A program made the position numbers and the translations under genes. 64,000 bases of DNA, from the NCBI RefSeq assembly GCF_049933045.1, contig NZ_CP187926.1:1860001-1924000 (forward strand), written 5' to 3'. Position 1 is the stretch's first letter. Every line of letters begins with the position of its first letter. The notes under the pieces are model-generated. The model saw only the letters and a program-made list of their open reading frames with translations, was not told the DNA's origin and searched no databases. This document shows positions 51,962-61,762 of this stretch, piece by piece. The DNA comes from Pseudocolwellia sp049933045 (lineage in GTDB: Bacteria; Pseudomonadota; Gammaproteobacteria; Enterobacterales; Alteromonadaceae).

Positions 51962-52966
51962 ATGACTATTAAAGTTGGAATTAACGGGTTTGGCCGTATC
52001 GGTCGCTTCGTATTTAGAGCTGCTGCAGAAAGAAATGACATTGAGATTGTTGGTATTAACGATTTGATTGATGTTGATTACATGGCTTACATGCTTAAAT
52101 ACGACTCAACACATGGTCGCTTTAATGGCACTGTAGAAGTTAAAGACGGCAATTTAATTGTTAACGGTAACACTATCCGTGTTTCTGCTGTTCGTAACCC
52201 TGAAGAGCTTAAATGGAACGAGATTGATGTTGACGTTGTAATTGAGTCTACAGGCTTATTCTTAACAGACGAATCAGCTCGTAAGCACATTACAGCTGGT
52301 GCTAAGAAAGTTATCTTATCTGCTCCTTCTAAAGATGATACGCCAATGTTTGTTTCTGGTGTTAACTTCGATAAGTACGATGGCCAAGACATTGTTTCTA
52401 ACGCTTCATGTACAACTAACTGTTTAGCACCACTTGCTAAAGTATTAAACGACAAGTGGGGAATTGCTGACGGTTTAATGACTACAGTTCATGCGACTAC
52501 TGCAACACAAAAAACTGTTGATAGCCCTTCTGCTAAAGATTGGCGCGGTGGTCGTGGTGCTGGTCAAAACATCATTCCATCATCTACTGGTGCAGCTAAA
52601 GCTGTAGGTAAAGTAATTCCTGAGCTTAACGGCAAATTAACAGGTATGGCTTTCCGTGTTCCTACTCCAGATGTTTCAGTTGTAGATTTAACAGTTAACT
52701 TGAAGAAGCCTGCAACTTACGCAGAAATCTGTGCTGCAATGAAAGAAGCTGCTGAAGGTCCATTAAAAGGTATCTTAGGTTACACTGAAGACCAAGTTGT
52801 TTCTAACGACTTTGTTGGTGAAACTTGTACTTCTGTATTCGATGCTAATGCTGGTATTGCATTAACTGATACTTTTGTAAAAGTTGTTTCATGGTACGAT
52901 AATGAAATTGGCTACTCAAACAAGGTTCTTGACCTTGCAGCGTTTGTAGCAAACTTTAAAAAGTAA
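51962..52966 (+). CDS. gapA: Glyceraldehyde-3-phosphate dehydrogenase
   Basis: Glycolytic NAD-dependent GAPDH, 334 residues. Motifs: GINGFGRIGRFVFRAA at the N-terminus, catalytic Cys in SNASCTTNCLAP, His in TTVHATTATQKT, GRGAGQNIIPSSTGAAKAVGKV and SWYDNEIGYSNKVLDL. AGGATTTTTACT precedes the ATG. Codon use is strongly biased toward a few codons (GTT, GCT, AAA), as in a highly expressed gene. A HexR palindrome is upstream and a terminator at 53000. Confidence 0.98.
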   Translation: MTIKVGINGFGRIGRFVFRAAAERNDIEIVGINDLIDVDYMAYMLKYDSTHGRFNGTVEVKDGNLIVNGNTIRVSAVRNPEELKWNEIDVDVVIESTGLFLTDESARKHITAGAKKVILSAPSKDDTPMFVSGVNFDKYDGQDIVSNASCTTNCLAPLAKVLNDKWGIADGLMTTVHATTATQKTVDSPSAKDWRGGRGAGQNIIPSSTGAAKAVGKVIPELNGKLTGMAFRVPTPDVSVVDLTVNLKKPATYAEICAAMKEAAEGPLKGILGYTEDQVVSNDFVGETCTSVFDANAGIALTDTFVKVVSWYDNEIGYSNKVLDLAAFVANFKK

Positions 52967-52999
52967 TCTATTTTGTAATTTAAGTACAAAATAGTAAAA

Positions 53000-53030
53000 T
53001 AAGAGCCAAGCATTGCTTGGCTTTTTTGTG
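53000..53030 (+). terminator. Rho-independent terminator after gapA
   Basis: GAGCCAAGCA pairs with TGCTTGGCT and is followed by six T residues. Confidence 0.95.
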
Positions 53031-53220
53031 TCTAGATTTTGTATCACACTCCCTCCTCCATCTAAATAAAGCTTATTAAATAAAGCGTAGTGCGATCTAG
53101 ATAAAGCCCTACCTACAATAATAAACGCCTGCAATAAATCACAACCTATCTACAAGTAGGTAAATCTTGACTTATTCTGATTACTAGGCATAATAACGTC
53201 ATATTACTAAGAGACACGCT

Positions 53221-53793
53221 ATGCAAAAGTTAAATGATACAGCCCATAAAATATTAGATATCGCTGAGTTTTTCACTCAAACTAAAGGCTACAATGCATT
53301 TAGTTATAAAGATATTCAAACTGAAATGGGCATTAAAACCTCAAGTATTCATTATTACTTTCCTACTAAAAAGCATTTAGCGCTAGCGATGACTGAACGT
53401 TATGTTAATAATTTTCAAATCGCTTTATTGAATATTCGTGATCAATACCCTTCAGGTGTTGATCAAATACAGAATATGGCAGAAGTCTACATTAATGTGG
53501 TAAAACAAAATAAGTTTTGTATGTGTGGCATGTTAGCCAGCGAGTTAACCTCTATATGTGATGCATCTGTAACGAAACTTATTTTCTTTTTCGACGTTGT
53601 ACAAAACTGGGTTGAGGAAGCAATAACATTGGGTCAGGAGCAAAGCCTGATCAAAAAAGATATACCAGCTAAAGCAACAGCTGCGGGCTTTGTTTCAGTA
53701 ATAGAAGGTGCAATGTTAATTGCGCGAGCTAAAGGTGAACCAGAGCATCTAATTAGCGTAATAAATAACACTATTGGTCAATTAAAAGCTTAA
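53221..53793 (+). CDS. TetR/AcrR-family regulator
   Basis: Repressor of 190 residues. The N-terminal helix-turn-helix is FSYKDIQTEMGIKTSSIHYYFPTKKHLALAM (about residues 25-55). The ligand-binding C-terminal half has CMCGMLASE (two Cys) and YINVVKQNKF, similar to TetR proteins controlling oxidative or electrophile stress genes. The next genes on the same strand, a double-cupin protein and a glutaredoxin, are its probable targets, by position only. Confidence 0.9.
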   Translation: MQKLNDTAHKILDIAEFFTQTKGYNAFSYKDIQTEMGIKTSSIHYYFPTKKHLALAMTERYVNNFQIALLNIRDQYPSGVDQIQNMAEVYINVVKQNKFCMCGMLASELTSICDASVTKLIFFFDVVQNWVEEAITLGQEQSLIKKDIPAKATAAGFVSVIEGAMLIARAKGEPEHLISVINNTIGQLKA

Positions 53794-53912
53794 CAAGATA
53801 AGCCAACGTTTCTGTTTATAGTGCATAATCTGATGCTTATAAGATATGATTTAATTGGCTTTTTATTTAACAAAGGTATCTATCTATTAATAGATACCTA
53901 AAAGGAAATATA

Positions 53913-54581
53913 ATGAGTTTAAGAATAAATGATGATTTTAATGCAAGAGTTGTTGTTTCTGCTGACAACTTAGAATGGATCCCTTCACCTATGCCGAATG
54001 TCTTTCGAAAAATGTTAGATCGTGTAGGTGATGAAGTAGCTCGAGCAACAACGATAGTGCGTTACGCACCTCACAGTGAATTTTCATCGCATTTACATTC
54101 AGGTGGTGAAGAGTTTTATGTATTAGAAGGTGTTTTCTCTGATGAGCACAATGACTACCCTAAAGGCAGTTACGTGCGTAATCCCATAGGTACAGAGCAT
54201 ACGCCCAAAATAGGTGCTGAAGGCGCGACTATCTTTGTTAAGTTACATCAATTTGAAGCAAACGACAGTGAACAGAAGTTTATCAAAACCACAGAACAAA
54301 CTTGGTTACCAGGTTTAGTAAAGGGTTTATCTGTTATGCCATTGCATGGGTTTGAACATGAACACGTTGCTCTTGTTAAATGGGAACCCAATACCACCTT
54401 TAATCTTCATCAACATTGGGGTGGTGAAGAAATATTCGTACTTGAAGGCACTTTTTATGATGAGCATGGAAGCTACCCCCAAGGGACATGGATTAGAAGT
54501 CCTCACTTAAGCAGGCATACACCGTTTACCAAAAACGATGGCGCTATTATTTATGTTAAAACAGGTCACCTGCACATTTAG
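53913..54581 (+). CDS. Double-cupin (ChrR-like) protein
   Basis: Cytoplasmic protein of 222 residues with two ChrR-type cupin repeats. Repeat 1 has HSGGEEFYVLEGVFSDEHNDYPKGSYVRNP (about 65-95) and repeat 2 has HWGGEEIFVLEGTFYDEHGSYPQGTWIRSP (about 168-198); each carries the metal-binding His/Glu set. The anti-sigma ZnF part of ChrR is missing. Role probably metal-dependent binding or dioxygenase-like chemistry; not known. AAAAGGAAA precedes the ATG; nine bases separate it from the glutaredoxin start, so they are co-transcribed. Confidence 0.88.
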   Translation: MSLRINDDFNARVVVSADNLEWIPSPMPNVFRKMLDRVGDEVARATTIVRYAPHSEFSSHLHSGGEEFYVLEGVFSDEHNDYPKGSYVRNPIGTEHTPKIGAEGATIFVKLHQFEANDSEQKFIKTTEQTWLPGLVKGLSVMPLHGFEHEHVALVKWEPNTTFNLHQHWGGEEIFVLEGTFYDEHGSYPQGTWIRSPHLSRHTPFTKNDGAIIYVKTGHLHI

Positions 54582-54590
54582 GAAATGAAT

Positions 54591-54848
54591 ATGAAAAAAA
54601 CCACATTAGCTTTATATAAAATGGACACATGTCCTTATTGTATTAAAACGATGAAAGTAATCAAAAGTTTAAAAGTCGAAGTTGATTACAAAGATATTAA
54701 TGAGAGCGAGAAGCACAATAAAACGTTGATCCAAGAAGGTGGTAAACGCCAAGTCCCTTGCTTAAAGATTGTAGAAAGTAATAGCGCGCCAATATGGCTA
54801 TATGAATCGGATGAGATAATAGATTTTTTAAGAAACTCGTCGATTTAA
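54591..54848 (+). CDS. Glutaredoxin-like protein
   Basis: Small thiol-disulfide oxidoreductase of about 85 residues with the active site DTCPYCIK at the end of strand 1 and the conserved cis-Pro in GKRQVPCL. The ATG at 54591 is preferred because AGGAA lies eight bases upstream; the ATG at 54585 is too close. Probably paired with the cupin gene in a redox response. Confidence 0.9.
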   Translation: MKKTTLALYKMDTCPYCIKTMKVIKSLKVEVDYKDINESEKHNKTLIQEGGKRQVPCLKIVESNSAPIWLYESDEIIDFLRNSSI

Positions 54849-54862
54849 GTGAAATCTAGAAA

Positions 54863-54893
54863 CAAAAAAACCAAGCAATGCTTGGTTTTTTTA
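54863..54893. terminator. Bidirectional terminator between glutaredoxin and eda
   Basis: AAAAAACCAAGCA and TGCTTGGTTTTTTT form a long stem with A and T runs on both sides, serving the convergent transcripts. Confidence 0.95.
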
Positions 54894-54908
54894 TTACTCA
54901 AGTAAATA

Positions 54909-55562
54909 CTACTTTACGTGAGCTAATGCTTGGTTTGCTAAATCAGTAATTGCAGACCAGTTTTTGTTTGCAATAATTTCGTCTGATACTAACCAAGAAC
55001 CACCACAACAAGCAACGTTAGAAAGTGCTAAGTAATCACGCACGTTTTTGATGTTGATGCCACCCGTAGGACAGAATTTAATATCAGGGAATGGACCACC
55101 GATAGATTGTAGCGCTTTAACGCCACCAGAAGCTTCTGCAGGGAAGAATTTAAGGTGATCGTAACCACAATCAATACCATCCATTAATTCAGAGATAGAA
55201 GAAATACCAGGGATTAGAGGCATGTTACCTTCTTGACCCGCTAGTAATAAATCTTTTGTTAAACCAGGGCTGATTGCAAATTTAGCACCTGCATCATAAC
55301 ACTGTTGTAACATTGCTCTGTTAGTAATAGTACCACCGCCAATAATAGCTTCAGGTAACTCTTTTGCAATGATGCTGATAACATCTAATGCAGCAGGTGT
55401 TCTTAAAGTTACTTCTAATACTTTTACATCAGCAGCTAAAAGTGCTTCAGCGATAGGTAAAGCATCTGCCACATCTTTAATAACAAGAACGGGAACGATT
55501 GGGCCCATAGCAAATAGATCTTTAGGCTGTAGTTTCCAGTTGTTTGATTTTGATAACGTCAT
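54909..55562 (-). CDS. eda: KDPG aldolase (2-keto-3-deoxy-6-phosphogluconate aldolase)
   Basis: Splits KDPG into pyruvate and glyceraldehyde 3-phosphate, the last Entner-Doudoroff step; class I aldolase, 217 residues. The catalytic Glu is in LEVTLRTPAALDVI, and the Schiff-base Lys is in YDHLKFFPAEASGGVKAL. IIGGGTI and FCPTGGINIKNVRDYL form the phosphate site. AAGAGGAATT precedes the ATG. Last gene of the leftward zwf-pgl-edd-glk-eda operon. Confidence 0.97.
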   Translation of the reverse strand: MTLSKSNNWKLQPKDLFAMGPIVPVLVIKDVADALPIAEALLAADVKVLEVTLRTPAALDVISIIAKELPEAIIGGGTITNRAMLQQCYDAGAKFAISPGLTKDLLLAGQEGNMPLIPGISSISELMDGIDCGYDHLKFFPAEASGGVKALQSIGGPFPDIKFCPTGGINIKNVRDYLALSNVACCGGSWLVSDEIIANKNWSAITDLANQALAHVK

Positions 55563-55571
55563 AATTCCTCT

Positions 55572-56546
55572 TTATGCATTTGTAGAAGTTAATTGTTGTG
55601 TAAGAAAAGCAGATGCGCCCAATAAGCCAGGTTGTGGCTCAATGATCACAAAAGTTGGTATCGCTTGATTAAATGCTTCAAACCTTCCCTTTGCTTCAAA
55701 ACTTCTTCTAAAGTTACTAGTTTTAATAAATTCGATAAAGCGAGGAGCAATGCCCCCTGCAATGTATACTCCGCCAAAACTTGCTAATGTTAACGACAAG
55801 TTTCCAGCAAAGCTTCCTAAAATTTCACAAAATTTATCTAAGCTTGCTTTACACACATCACATTCATTATTCACAGCTCTTTGTGTAATATCTTTTGCTT
55901 CTAATGCTTCAGGCTCTTCACCTTTAATAGACATTAATGCTTGATAAATTTGTTGAATACCTAAACCTGAAAGTACTTGCTCGTAAGAAACGTGCTTGTA
56001 CTTAGTCAGTAAGAAGTTAAGTATTTTTATTTCTGTTTCGTCGGTAGGAGCAAAATCTACATGACCGCCCTCACCGCCTAAACTTACCCATTGATTGTTT
56101 ACATTAACAACATTAGCAACACCTAGGCCTGTGCCTGGGCCACAGATTGAAATAGGCTTTCCTGCAACAACATTACCACCACCAATTTGTACTTTCTGTT
56201 CATCATTTAAAAATGGAACAGCATGAGCAATAGCGGTGTAGTCGTTAATGAAATACATTTTCGTTAAATTTAACGTTTGTTGAAGTTCTTTTTTAGAAAA
56301 CTTCCACGGTAAATTTGTCATCGAAATCAAGTCATTATCTACAGGGCAAGCAATAGCAAAACAAGCGTTAAGTTCGGCGTTACTTGTATCAATTTTTGAC
56401 AAGTAATCGTGAATGATTTCAGCTAAACCTGAAAATTTATTACATTGATATAAAGCAATATTGTTAATAGCACCTGTATCATCCGTAGTACCAATTCTTA
56501 AATTAGTACCACCAATATCAGCAACTAAATTAATAGGTGAAGTCAT
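55572..56546 (-). CDS. glk: Glucokinase
   Basis: ATP-dependent glucokinase of the bacterial Glk family, 324 residues. ADIGGTNLRIG is the phosphate-1 motif; NDYTAIAHAVPFL carries the catalytic Asp; SICGPGTGLGVANV, GGEGGHVDFAPT and the C-terminal GGVYIAGGIAPRF complete the sugar and ATP sites. Lies 9 bp before eda and 2 bp after edd, so it is tightly co-transcribed. Confidence 0.97.
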   Translation of the reverse strand: MTSPINLVADIGGTNLRIGTTDDTGAINNIALYQCNKFSGLAEIIHDYLSKIDTSNAELNACFAIACPVDNDLISMTNLPWKFSKKELQQTLNLTKMYFINDYTAIAHAVPFLNDEQKVQIGGGNVVAGKPISICGPGTGLGVANVVNVNNQWVSLGGEGGHVDFAPTDETEIKILNFLLTKYKHVSYEQVLSGLGIQQIYQALMSIKGEEPEALEAKDITQRAVNNECDVCKASLDKFCEILGSFAGNLSLTLASFGGVYIAGGIAPRFIEFIKTSNFRRSFEAKGRFEAFNQAIPTFVIIEPQPGLLGASAFLTQQLTSTNA

Positions 56547-56548
56547 TT

Positions 56549-58372
56549 TTATATTTCTTCGTCAAATAATGAACAAGCACCAGTATTAGCTGAGCTTAAT
56601 GATTTACGCATAAAGCCGAAAAGCTCACGCCCTAAACCTTGATGATGACCATTCACTTCAAACTGTGCATTTTCACGTTGTGCTAACTCTTCTTCACTGA
56701 CTAGTAGTGATAACTCACCCGTTTCACCGTTAAGTAAAATCATGTCGCCTGTTTTGATTTTAGCTATTAAGCCGCCATCTAACGCTTCAGGACATAAGTG
56801 AATAGCAGCAGGAACTTTACCTGATGCACCAGACATTCGGCCATCAGTTAATAAAGCAACTTTAAAGCCTTTATCTTGTAACACACCTAATGGCGGAGTT
56901 AACTTGTGTAGCTCAGGCATACCACGAGCTTTTGGCCCTTGGAAACGAACTACAGCAACAAAATCTTTATCTAACTCGCCCGATTGAAACGCAGCATCTA
57001 GGTCGTTTTGATCTTCAAAAACAACCGCTGGTGCTTTAACAATGTCACACCCTGGACGTAGTGAAGACGTTTTGATAACTGATATACCTAAGTTACCTTT
57101 TAATACTTTTAAACCGCCATCGGCTTTAAAGGGTTTAGCTGCAGTAGCAATAACTTCTGTATCACCTGATTCTGTTGCGCCATCTACCCAAATTAGCTTG
57201 CCTTCTTCATCAAGTATTGGTCTTTTCGTGTATCGTGTTAAACCACGTCCACAAATAGTTTCAACATCTTCATGTACTAAACCACCTTCTATTAATTCTT
57301 TAAATAGAAGCGCCATACCACCCGATTGTTCAAACTGGTTAATATCAGCATGACCATTAGGATATATACGTGTAATAAGTGGTACTACATCTGAAATATC
57401 ATTGAAATCTTGGAAGTCGATGATAATACCAGCAGCACGTGCAAATGCGATAATATGCATGGTTAGGTTAGTTGAACCACCCGTTGCCGTTAAACCAACA
57501 ATCGCATTAACAATTGAACGTTCATCAATCATTTCACCAATTGGCATATAATTGCCAGCTTGCTGAGTTAAACGTGTTACCTGACGTGCAGCTGCTTTCG
57601 TTAATTCTTCACGAAGCGCACCATTAGGAGCAACAAATGAAGCGCCTGGAAGATGTAAGCCCATGACTTCAACAACAAGTTGATTTGAGTTAGCTGTTCC
57701 GAAGAAAGTACAAGTACCAGCAGTGTGATATGAAGCTGATTCAGCTTCTAATAATTCTTCTTTACCCACTTCGCCTTTAGCAAATTTTTGACGAACGCGT
57801 ACTTTTTCTTTGTTTGGAATACCTGAAGGCATAGGCCCTGCAGGAACAAATACGGTAGGTAAATGACCAAAAGTCATACTCGCGATCATTAATCCTGGTA
57901 CGATTTTGTCACATATACCTAGCATTAGTGCGCCATCGAACATGTTATGTGATAAACCAACAGCTGTTGCCATTGCAATAACATCGCGACTCATTAAGCT
58001 TAAGTCCATACCTGGCTGACCTTGTGTAACACCGTCACACATTGCAGGAACACCACCAGCAAATTGAGCTACGCCACCTGTTTCAGAAACAGCAGCTTTA
58101 ATAATATCTGGATACGTTTGGTACGGCTGATGTGCAGAAAGCATGTCGTTATATGCTGAAATAATTGCAATATCAGAATGGTTTAAACCACGTAATTTAT
58201 CTTTGTCTTCTTTACCACAAGCTGCAAATCCGTGAGCTAAGTTACCGCACGACAGTCCTGCACGATGAACCGTATTTGATTTAGCCGCACGAATCTTTTT
58301 TAAATAAGCGCTTCTAGGTCCTTTACTACGTTCAATAATTCGTTGAGTTATATCTACAATTTCTTTTTTCAT
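56549..58372 (-). CDS. edd: 6-phosphogluconate dehydratase
   Basis: Iron-sulfur dehydratase that converts 6-phosphogluconate to KDPG, 607 residues (IlvD/Edd family). The [4Fe-4S] ligands are in GLSCGNLAHGF, FAGGVPAMCDGVTQGQPGM and MLGICDKIVPG. HTAGTCTFFGTANSNQ and TGGSTNLTMH are further Edd-type blocks. AALLTDGRMSGASGKVPAAIHL-type sequence forms the C-terminal active-site loop. Its codons and overlaps place it in the zwf operon. Confidence 0.97.
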   Translation of the reverse strand: MKKEIVDITQRIIERSKGPRSAYLKKIRAAKSNTVHRAGLSCGNLAHGFAACGKEDKDKLRGLNHSDIAIISAYNDMLSAHQPYQTYPDIIKAAVSETGGVAQFAGGVPAMCDGVTQGQPGMDLSLMSRDVIAMATAVGLSHNMFDGALMLGICDKIVPGLMIASMTFGHLPTVFVPAGPMPSGIPNKEKVRVRQKFAKGEVGKEELLEAESASYHTAGTCTFFGTANSNQLVVEVMGLHLPGASFVAPNGALREELTKAAARQVTRLTQQAGNYMPIGEMIDERSIVNAIVGLTATGGSTNLTMHIIAFARAAGIIIDFQDFNDISDVVPLITRIYPNGHADINQFEQSGGMALLFKELIEGGLVHEDVETICGRGLTRYTKRPILDEEGKLIWVDGATESGDTEVIATAAKPFKADGGLKVLKGNLGISVIKTSSLRPGCDIVKAPAVVFEDQNDLDAAFQSGELDKDFVAVVRFQGPKARGMPELHKLTPPLGVLQDKGFKVALLTDGRMSGASGKVPAAIHLCPEALDGGLIAKIKTGDMILLNGETGELSLLVSEEELAQRENAQFEVNGHHQGLGRELFGFMRKSLSSANTGACSLFDEEI

Positions 58373-58374
58373 GA

Positions 58375-59067
58375 TTATTCAGCCCAGTAAACTTGCGTTT
58401 GAATGTTTTGGTTTTGTAAGAAAGCTCTAATTGGCATTTCAAAAAAGTCGTTACCAGCGTTAGCTTTATCGAGTACTACTTTTTTATTATCGCCACACAC
58501 ATGAAGAATAATGTTTTTACTTTGAATTAACTGAGAAAAAGTAAAAGTAATTCGATCATTTGGTGCTGTTTTAGGTACAACTTTCATTAATGCATCTTTA
58601 TTTGATACATCTAAACCTTGTTTGATTTGATCACTGCATGGGAATAACGACGCTGTATGTCCGTCTTCACCCATACCTAGAATCAATACATCAAAAGGTA
58701 ATACAGCCGCCTTAGCTTCTGTATTCAATTCTGCTAATGTTTCTTCTGTAAACTCGCCACGTTTCAAATGAAAGAAAGTCGCTTTAGCTGCATTATTCTG
58801 TAATAAACTTTCATGTACTAAACGAGTATTACTTGCATCACTTTCAAACTCAACCCAACGTTCATCAGCTAATGTAACAGTAACTTTATCCCAAGCTAGA
58901 TCAAATTGAGAAAGCTTAGTAAAAAAGCCTTTAGGCGTTGAACCACCAGAAACAGCTAAACTTGCTTTACCTTTAGCTGCAATAGCTTGAGTCAGCTCGT
59001 TAGCCACTTTATTCGCTAACGCTTCGTCTAATGCTTCTCGGGTATTAAAATCGTTTAATTGGTACAT
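58375..59067 (-). CDS. pgl: 6-phosphogluconolactonase
   Basis: Hydrolyses 6-phosphogluconolactone made by Zwf; DevB-type Pgl of 230 residues. Motifs AVSGGSTPKGFF, LADERWVEFESDASNT and ILGMGEDGHTASLFP are characteristic. Its ATG overlaps the zwf stop codon by one base (TAATG), so the two are translationally coupled. Confidence 0.96.
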   Translation of the reverse strand: MYQLNDFNTREALDEALANKVANELTQAIAAKGKASLAVSGGSTPKGFFTKLSQFDLAWDKVTVTLADERWVEFESDASNTRLVHESLLQNNAAKATFFHLKRGEFTEETLAELNTEAKAAVLPFDVLILGMGEDGHTASLFPCSDQIKQGLDVSNKDALMKVVPKTAPNDRITFTFSQLIQSKNIILHVCGDNKKVVLDKANAGNDFFEMPIRAFLQNQNIQTQVYWAE

Positions 59068-60536
59068 TATTCAACCCACTGTCTGTCGTCACGTGCGATT
59101 AATGAAATTGAAGAAACTGGTCCCCAAGATCCCGCTGGATATGGCTTAGGTGGTTCGTTGGTTTCTTTCCATGCTTCAATAATACTATCAGCCCATGTCC
59201 AAGCAGCTTCTACTTCATCACGACTTACAAATAACGATTGGTTACCGTTAATCACTTCAAGCATTAAACGCTCGTAAGCATCAACAACACGTTGATTTTC
59301 ATAAGTATCAGAGAAACTTAAATCAAGTTTATTTTCTTGAATAAGCATTTGAGAAGCTATACCAGGAATTTTATTCATCATTTGCAATTCAACACCTTCG
59401 TCTGGTTGCAGACGAATCGTTAATTTATTTGCAGGTAATTCAGAATAACTTTCTTTGAATATATTATGTGGCTGCGCTTTAAAATGAACAACAATTTCAC
59501 TGTGTTTAGCAGGCATTCTCTTACCTGTTCTTAGGTAAAATGGTACGCCAGCCCAACGCCAGTTATCAATTTCAGCTTTAATAGCAACAAATGTTTCTGT
59601 ATTACTATTTTCTTTAGCGCCTTCTTCGTTCAAGTAACCAGGTACTGGATTACCATTAAGGTAACCATCAGCATATTGGCCACGAACTGTTTTATCTTTT
59701 ATATTCATTCTGTCGATAGGTACAAGCGCTTTTATCGCTTTTAACTTCTCAAGACGAATGCTATCTGCGCTTAAATCGGCAGGCGGTTCCATCGCTAATA
59801 AAGATAAAACTTGAAGTAAATGGTTCTGGATCATATCACGCATTTGACCTGCGTCATCATAAAATCCCCAACGTCCTTCAATACCAACACTTTCTGCAAC
59901 AGTAATTTGAACATGATCAATACTGTTTCTATCCCAGTTTGTTGTAAATAAGGAATTGGCAAAACGTAATACTAATAGGTTAAGAACAGTTTCTTTACCT
60001 AAGTAATGATCGATACGGTAAATTTGTTCTTCTTTGAAAAAACGTGAAACTTGATCATTTATTACTTTAGATGACTCTAAACAATGACCAATTGGTTTTT
60101 CCATTACAACACGGTCTTTCTCTGTAATTAAGTTAGCCGCATATAAACCGTCACAAATATCACCAAAAATAGCCGGAGCTGTTGAGAAGTAATAAACGCG
60201 GGTTTCATTGGCACCCTTTAAGGTTTTAAATAACTTGTTGAATGATGTTGTTTCTTTAAAGTCTAGTTGTTGATAAACCAAACGATTTAAAAAGCGCTCT
60301 AATACGAGAGGGTCTAATGCCTCTTTAACAAATTTAGTAAGGTTATCATTTACTATTGTCGCAAATTCTTTTAAATCATGCTCTTGGCGAGCAACACCAA
60401 CGATACGACTTGCAGGATTTAATAAGCCCGCACAATCTAACTGGTATAAGGCAGGTAATAATTTACGTCGAGATAAATCACCTAATGCTCCGAAAATAAC
60501 AACTTCACTAGGAGCTTGGCTATCAAAAGTACTCAT
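59067..60536 (-). CDS. zwf: Glucose-6-phosphate 1-dehydrogenase
   Basis: NADP-dependent oxidation of glucose 6-phosphate, first enzyme of the Entner-Doudoroff route; 489 residues. The nucleotide motif is VIFGALGDLSRRKLLPAL. The active-site block RIDHYLGKETVLNLLVLRFAN contains the catalytic His. RTGKRMPAKHSEIVVHFK and GNQSLFVSRDEVEAAW are conserved near the C-terminus. First gene of the leftward operon; a HexR palindrome lies about 100 bases upstream. Confidence 0.98.
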   Translation of the reverse strand: MSTFDSQAPSEVVIFGALGDLSRRKLLPALYQLDCAGLLNPASRIVGVARQEHDLKEFATIVNDNLTKFVKEALDPLVLERFLNRLVYQQLDFKETTSFNKLFKTLKGANETRVYYFSTAPAIFGDICDGLYAANLITEKDRVVMEKPIGHCLESSKVINDQVSRFFKEEQIYRIDHYLGKETVLNLLVLRFANSLFTTNWDRNSIDHVQITVAESVGIEGRWGFYDDAGQMRDMIQNHLLQVLSLLAMEPPADLSADSIRLEKLKAIKALVPIDRMNIKDKTVRGQYADGYLNGNPVPGYLNEEGAKENSNTETFVAIKAEIDNWRWAGVPFYLRTGKRMPAKHSEIVVHFKAQPHNIFKESYSELPANKLTIRLQPDEGVELQMMNKIPGIASQMLIQENKLDLSFSDTYENQRVVDAYERLMLEVINGNQSLFVSRDEVEAAWTWADSIIEAWKETNEPPKPYPAGSWGPVSSISLIARDDRQWVE

Positions 60537-60863
60537 AATATTATTTCTCTAAATTTATTTTAAATTTGTTTATAGCTGGGAAACACCATATATAGTGTAA
60601 TTTAGCGTGTGCTAGTCCATCAGTAAAGGACTTTCTGTAATTTTATTACACAATATCTGAATATGTTTAAGTTAAACCGGTTTACCGAAGTTTTTATCAA
60701 ATTATTTAAATAATAACGCAAATTTTCAATTAAATATTTGCCAAAAAACGTCGTTTTAATTATATTATTCACAATTATGAAATAAAATTTCATTTTTTCT
60801 GTTATCATGGCGAAAATAAATTACAATTCGTTTATAACGTTTAAGATCTAGGGTTAGTAATTA
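60537..60863. other. 327-bp divergent promoter region zwf/hexR
   Basis: AT-rich region with no gene. It carries one clear HexR palindrome (60636-60650) and the divergent promoters of the zwf operon and of hexR. A GTGTAATTT half-site-like stretch at 60594-60603 is weaker. Confidence 0.7.
60636..60650. promoter_or_regulatory. HexR operator between zwf and hexR
   Basis: TGTAATTTTATTACA is a perfect palindrome around TTT and fits the HexR consensus. Placed 100 bases from the zwf start and 213 from hexR, it would repress the Entner-Doudoroff operon and possibly hexR itself. Confidence 0.85.
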
Positions 60864-61712
60864 ATGAATATATTAGAAAAAATCGCCAATGAACTAGACA
60901 CCTTTAGTAAGTCAGAACGTAAAGTTGCTGATGTAATACTTTCTTCACCTGGAACAGTTATACATGCAAGTATTGCTGCTTTAGCAAAACAAGCAAGTAT
61001 TAGTGAACCAACAGTCAATAGATTTTGCCGTAGGTTAGATACTAAAGGATACCCTGATTTTAAATTACATTTGGCTCAAAGTCTTGCTAATGGAACACCT
61101 TATGTAAATAGACATGTTGATGAAAACGATTCAGCTGATGAATATACAACTAAAATATTCGAATCAACCATGGCTAACCTTGAGCTTGCTCGTAGAAGTT
61201 TAGACACTTCATCAATAAACCGCTCTGTAGATATTCTTACCCAAGCTAATAAAATTTCATTTTTCGGTCTAGGTGCTTCTGCTGTTGTTGCCCACGATGC
61301 CTTAAACAAATTTTTTAGATTCAATGTTCCTGTGGTTTATTTCGATGACATATTAATGCAACGTATGAGTGCTATTAATAGCCGTCAAGGTGATGTTGTT
61401 GTTGTTATATCTCATACGGGTAGAACAAAATCATTAGTAGAAGTAGCAAGCTTAGCAAAAGAAAATGATGCGACAGTTATTGGTATAACTGCTGCAGGCT
61501 CTCCATTAGCTAAAGAATGTAATATTGTTTTATCTATAGATGATGCAGAAGATACAGATTTATATATGCCTATGGCGTCACGTATTGCTCAATTAACGTT
61601 GATCGACATATTGGCAACTGGCTTTACATTAAGACGAGGTACGAAGTTTAGAGATAACCTCAAAAAAGTAAAAGACAGTTTAAGAAGTTCGCGATTTGAC
61701 CGAAAAGAATAA
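60864..61712 (+). CDS. hexR: HexR, RpiR-family regulator of central carbon metabolism
   Basis: KDPG-responsive regulator of 282 residues. The N-terminal RpiR helix-turn-helix is IAALAKQASISEPTVNRFCRRLDTKGYPDFK (about 37-68), and the SIS sugar-phosphate domain covers about 115-260 with KISFFGLGASAVVAHD and VVVISHTGRTKSLVEVA. It is divergent from zwf and 50 bp upstream of pykA, the usual layout in Alteromonadales. AGGGTTAGTAATTA precedes the ATG. Confidence 0.97.
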   Translation: MNILEKIANELDTFSKSERKVADVILSSPGTVIHASIAALAKQASISEPTVNRFCRRLDTKGYPDFKLHLAQSLANGTPYVNRHVDENDSADEYTTKIFESTMANLELARRSLDTSSINRSVDILTQANKISFFGLGASAVVAHDALNKFFRFNVPVVYFDDILMQRMSAINSRQGDVVVVISHTGRTKSLVEVASLAKENDATVIGITAAGSPLAKECNIVLSIDDAEDTDLYMPMASRIAQLTLIDILATGFTLRRGTKFRDNLKKVKDSLRSSRFDRKE

Positions 61713-61762
61713 AGACTTACTCTTTACCAATTAAATTTAATTTAAAAAAATTAAGGATTAAA

